A DNA stretch of 64,000 nucleotides, from assembly GCF_900450995.1 (NCBI RefSeq), contig NZ_UGHY01000002.1, positions 1,359,001 through 1,423,000 on the forward strand. Reading direction: 5' to 3'. The stretch's first letter is position 1. Each line of letters begins with the position of its first letter. Shown piece after piece: positions 48,809-57,981 of this stretch. The notes under the pieces are model-generated. The model was not told where the DNA came from. It did no database searches and saw only the letters and a list, made by a program, of their open reading frames with translations. Both the position numbers and the translations under genes were made by a program. The DNA comes from Haemophilus parainfluenzae (lineage in GTDB: Bacteria; Pseudomonadota; Gammaproteobacteria; Enterobacterales; Pasteurellaceae).

Positions 48809-49350
48809 TGAAAGTTATTGATACCAAAATCCCCAATGTAAAATTATTAGAACCGCAAGTATTCGGCGATGAGCGCGGATTCTTTATGGAAACTTTCCGT
48901 GATGAATGGTTTAAACAAAATGTTGCAGACAGCACTTTTGTGCAAGAAAACCACTCAAAATCAGTGAAAGGCGTATTGCGCGGGTTACATTACCAAACCG
49001 AGAATACACAAGGCAAATTAGTGCGCGTGGTATCTGGTGCGGTGTTTGATGTGGCTGTAGATATGCGTGAAAACTCCCCTACATTTGGACAATGGGTGGG
49101 AGAGATTCTATCTGCCGAAAACAAACGCCAACTTTGGGTGCCAGAAGGTTTTGCACACGGTTTTTATGTGCTAAGTGATGAAGCTGAATTTACCTATAAA
49201 TGCACAGACTACTACAATCCAAAAGCTGAACATTCTTTAATTTGGAATGATAAAACTGTAGGAATTGAATGGCCTTTGGATGGAAACCCAAACTTATCTC
49301 AAAAGGATTTATTAGGAAAATCGTTACAAGATGCAATTACTTTTAAGTGA
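48808..49350 (+). CDS. rmlC: dTDP-4-dehydrorhamnose 3,5-epimerase
   Basis: Cupin-fold epimerase, third step to dTDP-L-rhamnose. 180 residues with DERGFFMETFRDEWF, VLRGLHYQ, GKLVRVVSGAVFDVAVDMR, WVPEGFAHGFYVL and EFTYKCTDYYNPKAEHSL. The start overlaps the stop of the RelA/SpoT-like gene. The RgpF-like gene follows after 30 bases. Confidence 0.97.
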   Translation: MKVIDTKIPNVKLLEPQVFGDERGFFMETFRDEWFKQNVADSTFVQENHSKSVKGVLRGLHYQTENTQGKLVRVVSGAVFDVAVDMRENSPTFGQWVGEILSAENKRQLWVPEGFAHGFYVLSDEAEFTYKCTDYYNPKAEHSLIWNDKTVGIEWPLDGNPNLSQKDLLGKSLQDAITFK

Positions 49351-49379
49351 CTGATAATGTTAGGAAATAATATTAAGAG

Positions 49380-51293
49380 ATGAAAAATATGAAACGTTTA
49401 GCAATTTATTTATTCTATGATCATGATGGAATTGTAGATGATTATATCCCGTATAAACTAGAGAAACTAAAAGAGTTTGTCCAAGACATTTGGTTTGTTT
49501 CAAATTCAGATTTAACAGCTGAGTCACGTAAAAAAATTCAACATTGCACAGATTACGTTATGTGCCGAGAAAATATTGGATTTGATGTTTGGGGATATAA
49601 AGAGGCAATTGAGAAAATTGGCTTTGATAAACTAGCTGAATATGATGAACTTATTCTATTAAATTATACTTTCTTTGCACCTATCTTCCCATTCTCAGAA
49701 TTATTTGAGTGGTCAGAAAAGCAAGATGTTGATTTCTGGGGAATATCGGATCATGGAAAGGTCCAACCTAATCCGTTTACCGGTACAGGTGTTTTACATA
49801 AGCATATTCAATCGCATTTTATTGCAGTCAGAAAGAATATGTTAAATTCGCATGAATTTGAGCATTATTGGAAAAATATGCCAATGATCCATTCATATAC
49901 AGACTCAGTGTTAATGCATGAGTCTAGATTTACACATCATTTCTACTCTAAAGGGTATAGTTATGCTGTTTATGTAGATTCTGATGTTTTTGGTAGTAAA
50001 TATCCAACATTCTATGAAATTGATGATACATTTAGTAAATCTCGTTCTCCTATCTTAAAGAGAAGACCTTTTTTTCATGATCCATTACATCATGATAGAG
50101 AATGCTTATTTTTAAGAAGAGCCATAGAATACATTCAAGAACAATCAGAATACCCGATAGAGCTGATAATTAAAAATATCTTAAGAACATCAAAACCTAA
50201 AGATATTGCAACTAATATGACTTTATTAAAAGTCTTTGATTCTTTAAATACTGTAAAACTTAGAGAGAATTTGAAAATTCTTGTGGTTGCACATATATTC
50301 TATGCAGATATGCTTGAAGAGATATTATTTTATACCGAAAATATACCTTGCAAATATGATTTGCTTATTACGACGTCAAGTAAAGAGCAAAGAGAAGAGA
50401 TCTTATCTTCTCCTATATTGGAAACAATAAATACAAATAATATTAAGGTGATTGTAACTGAGCAAAATAGAGGACGAGATATGTCTTCACTATTTATTAG
50501 TTGTAAAGATGATATTATGAATAGTGATTATGATTGGGTCTGTCGTTTACATTCAAAAAAATCTCCTCAAAATGGTTATAACATGGCGAAACATTTTAAG
50601 GAAATGATGTATTTAAATTTATTGAAGGATAAAGCATATGTATCTAAGTTACTTAATTATCTAGATAATAATAAAAACATAGGTTTTGCAATGCCTTCAA
50701 TGGTTCATATTGGATATCCAACTCTTGGGCATGCTTGGTATAGTAATAAACCTCTTTGCTTAGAGATAGCCAAAAAACTAAATATTAATGTGCCTTTTGA
50801 CGATATATCTCCATTTGCTGCATACGGTACCATGTTCTGGTTTAGACCAAAAGCATTGCGTAAGCTTTTTAAATATAACTGGAAGTTTGAAGATTTTAAT
50901 AAAGAACCAATGCATTACGATGGTTCGTTGGCTCATGTTTTAGAACGATTATTAGCTTATGTTGCTCATGATGCAGGTTACTTAGCATGTAACATTATGT
51001 CGTCAGAAATGATGGAGCTAAATTACACTAAGTTAGAATATAAGATGCAAAGATTGGTAAGTAATCTATCTAATGGAGATATACCTTATCAAATTCACTT
51101 AGCTCACAACGCTAAGCATATGTTAGGAAATAATGCCTCATCAGGAACTTCGAATGTTAGCCGCTATTTCTTAATTAACGTAGTGCGATTATTAAAAAAT
51201 CACGTATTAGGTAACTATCCTAGATTATCTAAATTAACACGAATGCCATATAGAAAATTAAGACATTATTATCATAAATTAAGAGGACATTAA
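49380..51293 (+). CDS. RgpF-like rhamnan-synthesis glycosyltransferase
   Basis: A 637-residue protein of the rhamnan synthesis protein F family, two tandem parts. Residues 1-260 show RLAIYLFYDHDGIVDDYI, RENIGFDVWGYKEAIEKIG, ELILLNYTFFAP; residues about 280-560 show ILVVAHIFYADMLEEILFY, EQNRGRDMSSLFIS, DWVCRLHSKKSP, FAAYGTMFWFRPKALRKLF. Family members add rhamnose to growing cell-surface chains, which fits the adjacent rmlBADC cassette. The start is ATG 49380 or 49389. No signal or membrane segment is evident except a weakly hydrophobic region near the C-terminus. Confidence 0.88.
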   Translation: MKNMKRLAIYLFYDHDGIVDDYIPYKLEKLKEFVQDIWFVSNSDLTAESRKKIQHCTDYVMCRENIGFDVWGYKEAIEKIGFDKLAEYDELILLNYTFFAPIFPFSELFEWSEKQDVDFWGISDHGKVQPNPFTGTGVLHKHIQSHFIAVRKNMLNSHEFEHYWKNMPMIHSYTDSVLMHESRFTHHFYSKGYSYAVYVDSDVFGSKYPTFYEIDDTFSKSRSPILKRRPFFHDPLHHDRECLFLRRAIEYIQEQSEYPIELIIKNILRTSKPKDIATNMTLLKVFDSLNTVKLRENLKILVVAHIFYADMLEEILFYTENIPCKYDLLITTSSKEQREEILSSPILETINTNNIKVIVTEQNRGRDMSSLFISCKDDIMNSDYDWVCRLHSKKSPQNGYNMAKHFKEMMYLNLLKDKAYVSKLLNYLDNNKNIGFAMPSMVHIGYPTLGHAWYSNKPLCLEIAKKLNINVPFDDISPFAAYGTMFWFRPKALRKLFKYNWKFEDFNKEPMHYDGSLAHVLERLLAYVAHDAGYLACNIMSSEMMELNYTKLEYKMQRLVSNLSNGDIPYQIHLAHNAKHMLGNNASSGTSNVSRYFLINVVRLLKNHVLGNYPRLSKLTRMPYRKLRHYYHKLRGH

Positions 51294-51297
51294 TTCA

Positions 51298-52110
51298 ATG
51301 AATATTATTGTAACTGGAGCTAATGGTTATATTGGAAGAAATATTGTAAAAACACTGTTAAATAAAGGCCATCAAGTCACTGCTATGCTCTTTGATGGGG
51401 AAACACCCCATCCTTTTTTAGAAGGCGCAAACTTATTTTATGGAAATATATTTGCACTATCTCAAGATGAAAAATGTGATTTAGTTAAAAATGCAGAATA
51501 TTTATTGCATTTAGCTTGGCAGGCAGGGTTTAATCATCGTGACTCTTCTCATTTAGCTAATGTCATGAAACATTATGAGTTTCTTACATCTATAGCTGAA
51601 TTAGGTATAAAAAATATCTCTGTTGCTGGAACGATGCACGAGGTGGGATATTTTGTTGGTGCTATAGATGAAAATACGCCTTGCAATCCAAGAAATCCTT
51701 ACGGCATAGCGAAAAATTTTTTACGTCAAGCTATGTTTGATTTTGCAAGTGTAACACCAGAATTAAATTTACAGTGGCTGCGCTTTTACTATATTACTGG
51801 AGATGATCGTTTTAGTAATTCCATTTTTACAAAAATCTTAAAGGCTGAAGATGAAGGTCAAGAATTTTTCCCATTGAATAGCGGAGAAATGCTTTATGAT
51901 TTCGTTGATATTACGGAACTCTCAGCACAAATAGAAGAAAGAATTTTAAGCAAAGAAAGAGGTATATTTAATTGTTGCTCAGGCAAACCGAAGAGTTTAA
52001 GAACCGCTGTAGAAGAGTTTATTACTGAGCATAACTTAAAAATTAAGCCTAAGTATAATGTTTTTCCGGCAAGAACTTATGATTCTATGGCTACTTGGGG
52101 AAAAAGATAA
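51298..52110 (+). CDS. NAD-dependent sugar epimerase/reductase
   Basis: A 270-residue SDR protein: the cofactor motif is IIVTGANGYIGRNIVKTLL, with YGIAKNFLRQ (Y-x3-K) as the catalytic pair and LLHLAWQAG. It is close to dTDP-4-dehydro-6-deoxyhexose reductases that make sugars such as dTDP-6-deoxytalose or fucose, so it may branch from the rml intermediates. That substrate is inferred from place only. It directly precedes the acyltransferase gene (one base apart). Confidence 0.75.
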   Translation: MNIIVTGANGYIGRNIVKTLLNKGHQVTAMLFDGETPHPFLEGANLFYGNIFALSQDEKCDLVKNAEYLLHLAWQAGFNHRDSSHLANVMKHYEFLTSIAELGIKNISVAGTMHEVGYFVGAIDENTPCNPRNPYGIAKNFLRQAMFDFASVTPELNLQWLRFYYITGDDRFSNSIFTKILKAEDEGQEFFPLNSGEMLYDFVDITELSAQIEERILSKERGIFNCCSGKPKSLRTAVEEFITEHNLKIKPKYNVFPARTYDSMATWGKR

Positions 52111-53151
52111 ATGCAAGAGAAACAACATCTATTTTATGTTGATGCGATTAAGATTATAGCTTGTATATCAATCATACTATTTCATCTTAATGTTCATGCA
52201 TTTTATTCAAATAATAGCGCTTCTTTGATTGGTTCTCTTACTTATTTTAATGTTAGTTTTGGTGATCTTTGGATATCAATGTTTATTATTATTTCTGGAT
52301 TAACATTAGCATTAACAAACAGAGAAAATTTTAGTATAAGGGGTTTCTTTAAAAAAAGGTTTTTAGCAATCTATCCTTCATTTTGGATTACCTATATATT
52401 GGTTGCTTTAGTCTTTCTAATCATTCTACATAAACCTTTTGGTGATGGAGAATATTGGAAAATTATATTAACATTTATTGGTTTAGATGGTTTCTTTTTA
52501 TATAAATTTCCTAGCTATTACCTGGTTGGTGAATGGTATACAGGGTATATGCTGATAACCTATCTGTTCTTTCCAGTATTGTATATATTTTTTTCTAAGA
52601 AACCAATTATCTCATTTATTATAATAATTGCTATTGTTGCATGTGTATTTAATATTTATTCAGAAATATTTCAGATTCCTCAGACGATTAATCCAATAAT
52701 GAGACTACCTGATTTTTTCTTTGGAATAATTTTTACTACATTTTTGTCTAAAAATGACACGTGCAAAATGATATTACCTGTATTATCTTTAATTTACTTA
52801 AGATTTTCAGATTTCGCTCATGCGCATATTCCATATCATTTTCATATGATTTTAACAGGGATTTCATTATTTTTGATTCTCGAATGTATTTTTAGGGTGA
52901 TTGGTCAATATCTACCCCCAAAAATATTAGATAAAACAGCATACTGGGCCCAATATACTTTTTTAGCATTCCTTATACATCATCAGGTTTTATTGTATTT
53001 CTTTCAGGAGATACCTAATCTACCTAATGAAAACTCTACTTTCAAATTAAGTATTTGGGTTTCTGTTTGTGTGATAAGCTTTTCTTATGCCATTATTATA
53101 TATCCAGTTGTGAGTAGTTTTTCTAAGTTTCTTTTTAAAAGAATAATGTGA
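52111..53151 (+). CDS. Acyltransferase-3 family membrane O-acyltransferase
   Basis: A 346-residue membrane protein with about ten hydrophobic segments and the family N-terminus YVDAIKIIACISIILFHLN with the conserved His, then FFKKRFLAIYPSFWITYI (conserved Arg). Family members O-acetylate LPS or other surface sugars. It is highly AT-rich. It lies between the epimerase and the GtrII-type gene, so it most likely modifies the O-chain. Confidence 0.88.
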   Translation: MQEKQHLFYVDAIKIIACISIILFHLNVHAFYSNNSASLIGSLTYFNVSFGDLWISMFIIISGLTLALTNRENFSIRGFFKKRFLAIYPSFWITYILVALVFLIILHKPFGDGEYWKIILTFIGLDGFFLYKFPSYYLVGEWYTGYMLITYLFFPVLYIFFSKKPIISFIIIIAIVACVFNIYSEIFQIPQTINPIMRLPDFFFGIIFTTFLSKNDTCKMILPVLSLIYLRFSDFAHAHIPYHFHMILTGISLFLILECIFRVIGQYLPPKILDKTAYWAQYTFLAFLIHHQVLLYFFQEIPNLPNENSTFKLSIWVSVCVISFSYAIIIYPVVSSFSKFLFKRIM

Positions 53152-53169
53152 TTTTTATAGGAACCTTGT

Positions 53170-54699
53170 ATGTATTTCTTATCTAATTGCAAATATAGTT
53201 TTGATGAATTTATCGATTTTCTAAGAAATAACTTATTTCTTATTAATATTACCGTTTTCTTTCTGCTATTGGGGTATGGAATAAAACTATTTTCACTAAG
53301 CTTCTCAATCGATACTGAGGCCATTATTTCTATTACTGATTCTCAATATAGTGCTTGGCATGAATTAGGGCGTACTGGGCTTGTGCTATTTAAACATTTG
53401 ATGGGTATTGGTTGGTATAATAATGCATTAGCATCTTTTTTAATGGTTCTATTTATTGGCTTATCTGCATTAGTATGGGCTTATTTACTAAACGGAGGAG
53501 TAAAAAAGAATCATTCTCTTCTTTTTTTTACAATACCAGTTGTTTCATCGCCTATTATTGCTGAAATGCTAGGATTCTTATTAATGGGGATGGAAGTTGC
53601 TCTAGCCCTTATATTTATTGCTATAAGTTTGATGTGCACTCAGAACTGGATTTTTAGTAAATCAAGAATAGCACTTTTATTTGCAATAATTTTTAGCTTT
53701 ATTGCATTTTCTATTTATCTAGCTATGGTGACGATATTTATCACTGCAACTTTCTTTGTGGTTTTTACGAAAATAGAAAATAATAATAGATTAAATAAGG
53801 AAACTGTATTTGTTACAATTAGATATGTTCTCGTATTTTTATTATCTTATTTAGCTTATACTATTTTTAATAAAGGAGCCCAATGGTATTTTGACATATC
53901 CACTCATCCATATATATCAGAGCAACTAAGATGGGGTAAGGATGATATTCACATTATCCTTAGCAATCTCTTAAATCATCTTATTGAAATATATTATTCG
54001 AATAGTATATTCTTCACTAAGTGGTTTCTAATTGTTTCCATAGTATTTTTCTTATTGCTGTTAATTAAAACATTTTATGAAAAAAAATCTACATATAACT
54101 TATTGATTGCGATCTGTATAGTTGCCTCTCCATTTATGATGGGCATTATTCTAGGTAATAGAACTACAGAACGAACAATAATGACTCATCCATTTGCCTT
54201 GGGTTTTATGCTATTTTATATTTATCAACATATTCAAAAACAGCATAAATACCTTAAGGGTATTTTAGTATTAACTCTGTCAGTTATTGGATTGTCTCAA
54301 AGCTACGTAGTGAATAGAATATTTTATACTGAGGCTATTACGTATCAGCAAGACGTTAATTTGGTTTATAGCGTCCAAAATAAAATAGGTGAGCTTGGAT
54401 TCGGCGAGTTTCCTCCCTATCCCGTTGCATTCATTGGTTCACATAGCGTTAAATGTAATAATAGTTGTTATTCTAACCAAAAATTAGCTCTTACGGGTCG
54501 TTCTTTATTTGAAATAACTTTTGGCAATGAGCATGGAACTTTTGTAAAGAACCATTTTTTTGCAGCTCAAGGTGCAAGCTATAATCTCCCATCTAGTGAA
54601 CAAATACAAATTGCGACAAAAGTCTCCGAGAATATGCCTCATTGGCCATCAAAAGGAAGTATTGCATTAGTAAATGATGTTATTATTGTTAACTTTTGA
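53170..54699 (+). CDS. GtrII-type (GtrC) glucosyltransferase
   Basis: A 509-residue multi-spanning protein (about ten to eleven hydrophobic segments) with the Glucos_trans_II pattern: SFSIDTEAIISITDSQYSAWHELGRTGLVLFKHL, ISEQLRWGKDD, IILGNRTTERTIMTHPFALGFML and a soluble C-terminal periplasmic part (GFGEFPPYPVAFIG). Such proteins use undecaprenyl-P-glucose made by GtrB and flipped by GtrA to glucosylate the chain. It sits about 8 kb from gtrA/gtrB in the same locus. It is AT-rich, suggesting recent transfer. Confidence 0.85.
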   Translation: MYFLSNCKYSFDEFIDFLRNNLFLINITVFFLLLGYGIKLFSLSFSIDTEAIISITDSQYSAWHELGRTGLVLFKHLMGIGWYNNALASFLMVLFIGLSALVWAYLLNGGVKKNHSLLFFTIPVVSSPIIAEMLGFLLMGMEVALALIFIAISLMCTQNWIFSKSRIALLFAIIFSFIAFSIYLAMVTIFITATFFVVFTKIENNNRLNKETVFVTIRYVLVFLLSYLAYTIFNKGAQWYFDISTHPYISEQLRWGKDDIHIILSNLLNHLIEIYYSNSIFFTKWFLIVSIVFFLLLLIKTFYEKKSTYNLLIAICIVASPFMMGIILGNRTTERTIMTHPFALGFMLFYIYQHIQKQHKYLKGILVLTLSVIGLSQSYVVNRIFYTEAITYQQDVNLVYSVQNKIGELGFGEFPPYPVAFIGSHSVKCNNSCYSNQKLALTGRSLFEITFGNEHGTFVKNHFFAAQGASYNLPSSEQIQIATKVSENMPHWPSKGSIALVNDVIIVNF

Positions 54700-54711
54700 A
54701 TCGATAATAAA

Positions 54712-55590
54712 ATGAGTTTAAACTATTCCGTGATTGTATGCACCTTCAACGGTGCATCTTTTATATCAGAACAACTAAAGAGCATTTTATCTCAGCCTAT
54801 TCTGCCACAAAAAATTATTGTATCGGATGATAGTTCTTGCGATGAAACCCTTGCTATTGTCCAGCAAATTTTTGCTCAGGCTAACTTTGCGGCTTATCAA
54901 ATTGTACAAGGTCCTAAAAAAGGCGTGATCGCTAATTTTCTGTCTGCCTTAACGCATTGTGAAGCAGATTTTACTTTTTTAGCGGATCAAGATGATATTT
55001 GGCACTTGGATAAGATCACAGAATTTGCTCAAATGGCTGAAAAGCAAAATAGTAATGTTCCAACTCTGACTTTCAGTGATGCTCGTTTGATTGATGAACA
55101 AAATCAAGAAATCGCCCCAAGTTTTTTTGCTTACCAGGCTTTAAGTGCAGAATGTTTGAACGATGATTCAATTTTGTATAAAAATTGCGTGCAGGGAGCA
55201 GCTTGTATGATCAATCGAGCCTTACGTAATCTAGCATTAGAGTCTTTATCTTATACTCAACTTTCTGAACTTTATATGCACGATTGGTGGTTGGCACTGT
55301 TAGCGCGCTATTATGGTGAAACACAATTTATAGATAAGCCTTTGCTAGATTATCGTCAACATTGCCAAAATCAGATTGGCGTGTTTAATCATAAATTTCG
55401 TGCACTTTATTATGTAAGCCGTTTTCGTTCTTACTGGAAAAATTTTCGCCAATCCATTCGACAGGCCAAAATGTTTGAGTATTTTGTTACGCAATATGGA
55501 AAGCCGCATGGTTTGCCTGTAAAGTCAAAGCGGATTTATCATAGTGTGCCAACATTAAAGAAATGGATATTGCCACTTTTTGCAAAATAA
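54712..55590 (+). CDS. GT2 family glycosyltransferase (rhamnosyltransferase-like)
   Basis: A 292-residue GT-A enzyme with VIVCTFNGASFISEQLKSIL, IIVSDDSSCDETLAIV, FLADQDDIWHLDKI (metal-binding DQDD) and HDWWLALLARYYG. This composition is typical of rhamnosyl- or galactosyl-transferases of O-antigen loci. Donor and linkage are unknown. It overlaps no gene; the next GT2 gene starts eight bases after it. Confidence 0.88.
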   Translation: MSLNYSVIVCTFNGASFISEQLKSILSQPILPQKIIVSDDSSCDETLAIVQQIFAQANFAAYQIVQGPKKGVIANFLSALTHCEADFTFLADQDDIWHLDKITEFAQMAEKQNSNVPTLTFSDARLIDEQNQEIAPSFFAYQALSAECLNDDSILYKNCVQGAACMINRALRNLALESLSYTQLSELYMHDWWLALLARYYGETQFIDKPLLDYRQHCQNQIGVFNHKFRALYYVSRFRSYWKNFRQSIRQAKMFEYFVTQYGKPHGLPVKSKRIYHSVPTLKKWILPLFAK

Positions 55591-55598
55591 GGAAAAAA

Positions 55599-56528
55599 AT
55601 GACCGCTCTTCGGTTTGTATTATGCATACCAACCCACAACGCCGACAATCTCTGGAAAGACTGGATTGCCGCTTATCAATCTCAGTCCTTAAAAGCAGAT
55701 AAAGTCATTGTGATTGATTCTTCTTCTTCTGATAATACGGTAAAACTAGCGGAAGAAGCGGGATTTTCAATTCATACGATTCTGAAATCTATATTTAACC
55801 ATGGTAGAACTCGTAACCAAGCGGTTGAATTTGCCAAAAGTTTTGCTGATGTAGTGGTATTTATGACTCAAGATGCAATTTTGGCTTCACCAGATTCGTT
55901 AGCGAATTTACTCGTTCCCTTTCTAGATCCTGAAGTAGCCGCTGTTTGTGGACGACAGTTGCCACATCATGAAGCAACAGCGCTAGCAGTTCATGCTCGT
56001 TATTTTAATTATCCGTCTGAGTCCAGAGTAAGAACTATGGCTGATATTTCAGAATTAGGTATCAAGACAGCATTTATGTCTAATTCTTTTGCTGCATACC
56101 GCTTATCTGTATTTGATAAATTAGGAGGATTTCCGGATAACACAATTCTAGCTGAAGATATGTATTTAACAGCAAAAATGATTTTGTCTGGGTATAAAAT
56201 TGCTTACTGTGCTGAGGCAACCGTATTTCACAGTCATAACTATACACTAAAACAAGAATTCCAACGTTATTTTGATACCGGTGTATTTCAGCAAGAACAT
56301 AAATGGATTCAACAGAAATTTGGTAGGGCTGCTTCTGAGGGAAAAAGGTTTGTACTATCAGAATTAAAGTTTTTATCCATAAAGTCACCGCATTTAATTC
56401 CTAAAGCTATATTATCTACATGTGCTAAGTGGCTCGGCTTTAAATTAGGTTATTATTACTATAGATTACCTTATAAGTGGTGTAGGGCTTTTAGTATGCA
56501 TAAAGGATATTGGAATAAAGTAACATGA
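55599..56528 (+). CDS. GT2 family glycosyltransferase (rhamnosyltransferase-like)
   Basis: A 309-residue GT2 enzyme with VLCIPTHNADNLWKDWIAAY, VIVIDSSSSDNTVKLAEEAG, FNHGRTRNQAVEFA (typical of rhamnosyltransferases) and MTQDAILASPDSL. The start ATG 55599 follows a GGAAAA ribosome site; the open frame extends upstream into the preceding gene. The stop overlaps wbaP by four bases. Confidence 0.88.
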   Translation: MTALRFVLCIPTHNADNLWKDWIAAYQSQSLKADKVIVIDSSSSDNTVKLAEEAGFSIHTILKSIFNHGRTRNQAVEFAKSFADVVVFMTQDAILASPDSLANLLVPFLDPEVAAVCGRQLPHHEATALAVHARYFNYPSESRVRTMADISELGIKTAFMSNSFAAYRLSVFDKLGGFPDNTILAEDMYLTAKMILSGYKIAYCAEATVFHSHNYTLKQEFQRYFDTGVFQQEHKWIQQKFGRAASEGKRFVLSELKFLSIKSPHLIPKAILSTCAKWLGFKLGYYYYRLPYKWCRAFSMHKGYWNKVT

Positions 56529-57943
56529 ATAGAGCCAATTTTATTAAGTTTTTTCAAATTTCTGTAGATTTTGTTTCTTTCTGGATTTCTATTTTTTTAG
56601 CATCCTTTGTTTTACTTAAATTTAGTAGGGAGGATGGTCAATATTTTCCCATAGAGCAACTTTCATCTTTTATTTTTATTCATAGCCTTATGGGAGGCTG
56701 TTGTGTTATTTGGTTTTGGATTCGTTTTCGTCATTATACCTACCGCAAGCCATTTTGGTTTGAGTTAAAAGAGATATTTAGAACATTATTAATTATTTTT
56801 GTTATTGAGCTAGCTATAGTTGCTTTTTCCCGTCTTTATGTTTCTCGTTATTTTTGGTCTATAACTTGGCTTTTTGTTTTTACTTTAGTGCCCTTGGGGC
56901 GAGTTTTAATCAAAAATTTACTTATCAAATTAGGATGGTATTTGAAAGAAACCATTATTATTGGCAATGGTAAGAATGCGAAAGAAGTATTTGATGCATT
57001 AAATAATGAACCATATTTAGGATTTGATATTAAGTTGTTTATAACTACTGAAGAATATAAGTCAGAGTATATTGAAGGTGTGCCAGTAATGCGCCATAAT
57101 CCCGAGTTGCTGATCAAACTGGTATCTCCAGAATTTACACAGTTTATTCTTGCTATAGATGAGGAAAATAAAGTAAAGCAGGATTTCTGGTTGCGTTATT
57201 TAATTCGAAAAGGTTGCCGTTCTATCTCAGTTATTCCTGATTTTCGAGGTATTCCGCTTTATGGTACGGATATGTCTTTTCTGTTTAGCCATGAAATGGT
57301 ACTGTTTCGAGTAAATAATAACTTAGCAAAGCGGTCTTCTCGATTGATTAAAAGAGTCTTTGATATATTGGGTGCCTCTTTTCTTATTCTTTTCTTATTC
57401 CCATTATGTATCCCATTATATTTTCTTATTAAGAAAGATGGGGGGAAACTAATTTATGAGCATTCAAGAATTGGTCAGAATAAAAAAGAATTCAAATGTT
57501 TGAAGTTTAGAACGATGGTAAATAATTCCGATGAAGTGTTAGAAAAACTTTTAGCAACGGATGAAAGTGCTAGACTAGAATGGGAAAAAGACTTCAAACT
57601 TAAAGATGATCCACGCATTACACCAATAGGAAGATGGTTAAGAGCGAGAAGTCTAGATGAATTGCCACAGCTTTGGAATGTTCTCAAAGGTGAAATGAGT
57701 TTAGTGGGACCTCGCCCAATAGTAAAAGAGGAGTTACCTTATTATCAGGACGACGTTGATTATTATCTTATGGCAAAGCCTGGAATGACAGGTTTATGGC
57801 AAGTTAGTGGACGAAATAATGTAAGTTATGATACTCGTGTCTATTTTGATACTTGGTACGCAAAGAACTGGTCATTATGGAATGATATCGTGATTCTATT
57901 TAAAACATTTAAAGTTGTATGGAAGAAGACCGGAGCTTATTAG
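56525..57943 (+). CDS. wbaP: Undecaprenyl-phosphate galactose phosphotransferase
   Basis: Starts the O-chain by moving galactose 1-phosphate (or another hexose 1-phosphate) to undecaprenyl phosphate. The 472-residue protein has four to five N-terminal membrane segments, a central nucleotide-binding-like domain (about 140-260), a further membrane segment (about 280-300), and the C-terminal catalytic domain with EHSRIGQNKKEFKCLKFRTMV, DPRITPIGRWLRARSLDELPQLWNVLKGEMSLVGPRPI. It is the last gene of the locus; pepB follows. In H. influenzae the homologue lies at the same place. Confidence 0.93.
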   Translation: MNRANFIKFFQISVDFVSFWISIFLASFVLLKFSREDGQYFPIEQLSSFIFIHSLMGGCCVIWFWIRFRHYTYRKPFWFELKEIFRTLLIIFVIELAIVAFSRLYVSRYFWSITWLFVFTLVPLGRVLIKNLLIKLGWYLKETIIIGNGKNAKEVFDALNNEPYLGFDIKLFITTEEYKSEYIEGVPVMRHNPELLIKLVSPEFTQFILAIDEENKVKQDFWLRYLIRKGCRSISVIPDFRGIPLYGTDMSFLFSHEMVLFRVNNNLAKRSSRLIKRVFDILGASFLILFLFPLCIPLYFLIKKDGGKLIYEHSRIGQNKKEFKCLKFRTMVNNSDEVLEKLLATDESARLEWEKDFKLKDDPRITPIGRWLRARSLDELPQLWNVLKGEMSLVGPRPIVKEELPYYQDDVDYYLMAKPGMTGLWQVSGRNNVSYDTRVYFDTWYAKNWSLWNDIVILFKTFKVVWKKTGAY

Positions 57944-57981
57944 CAAAGTAACTTATACAATAAATAAAGGAGAAGAACTAC

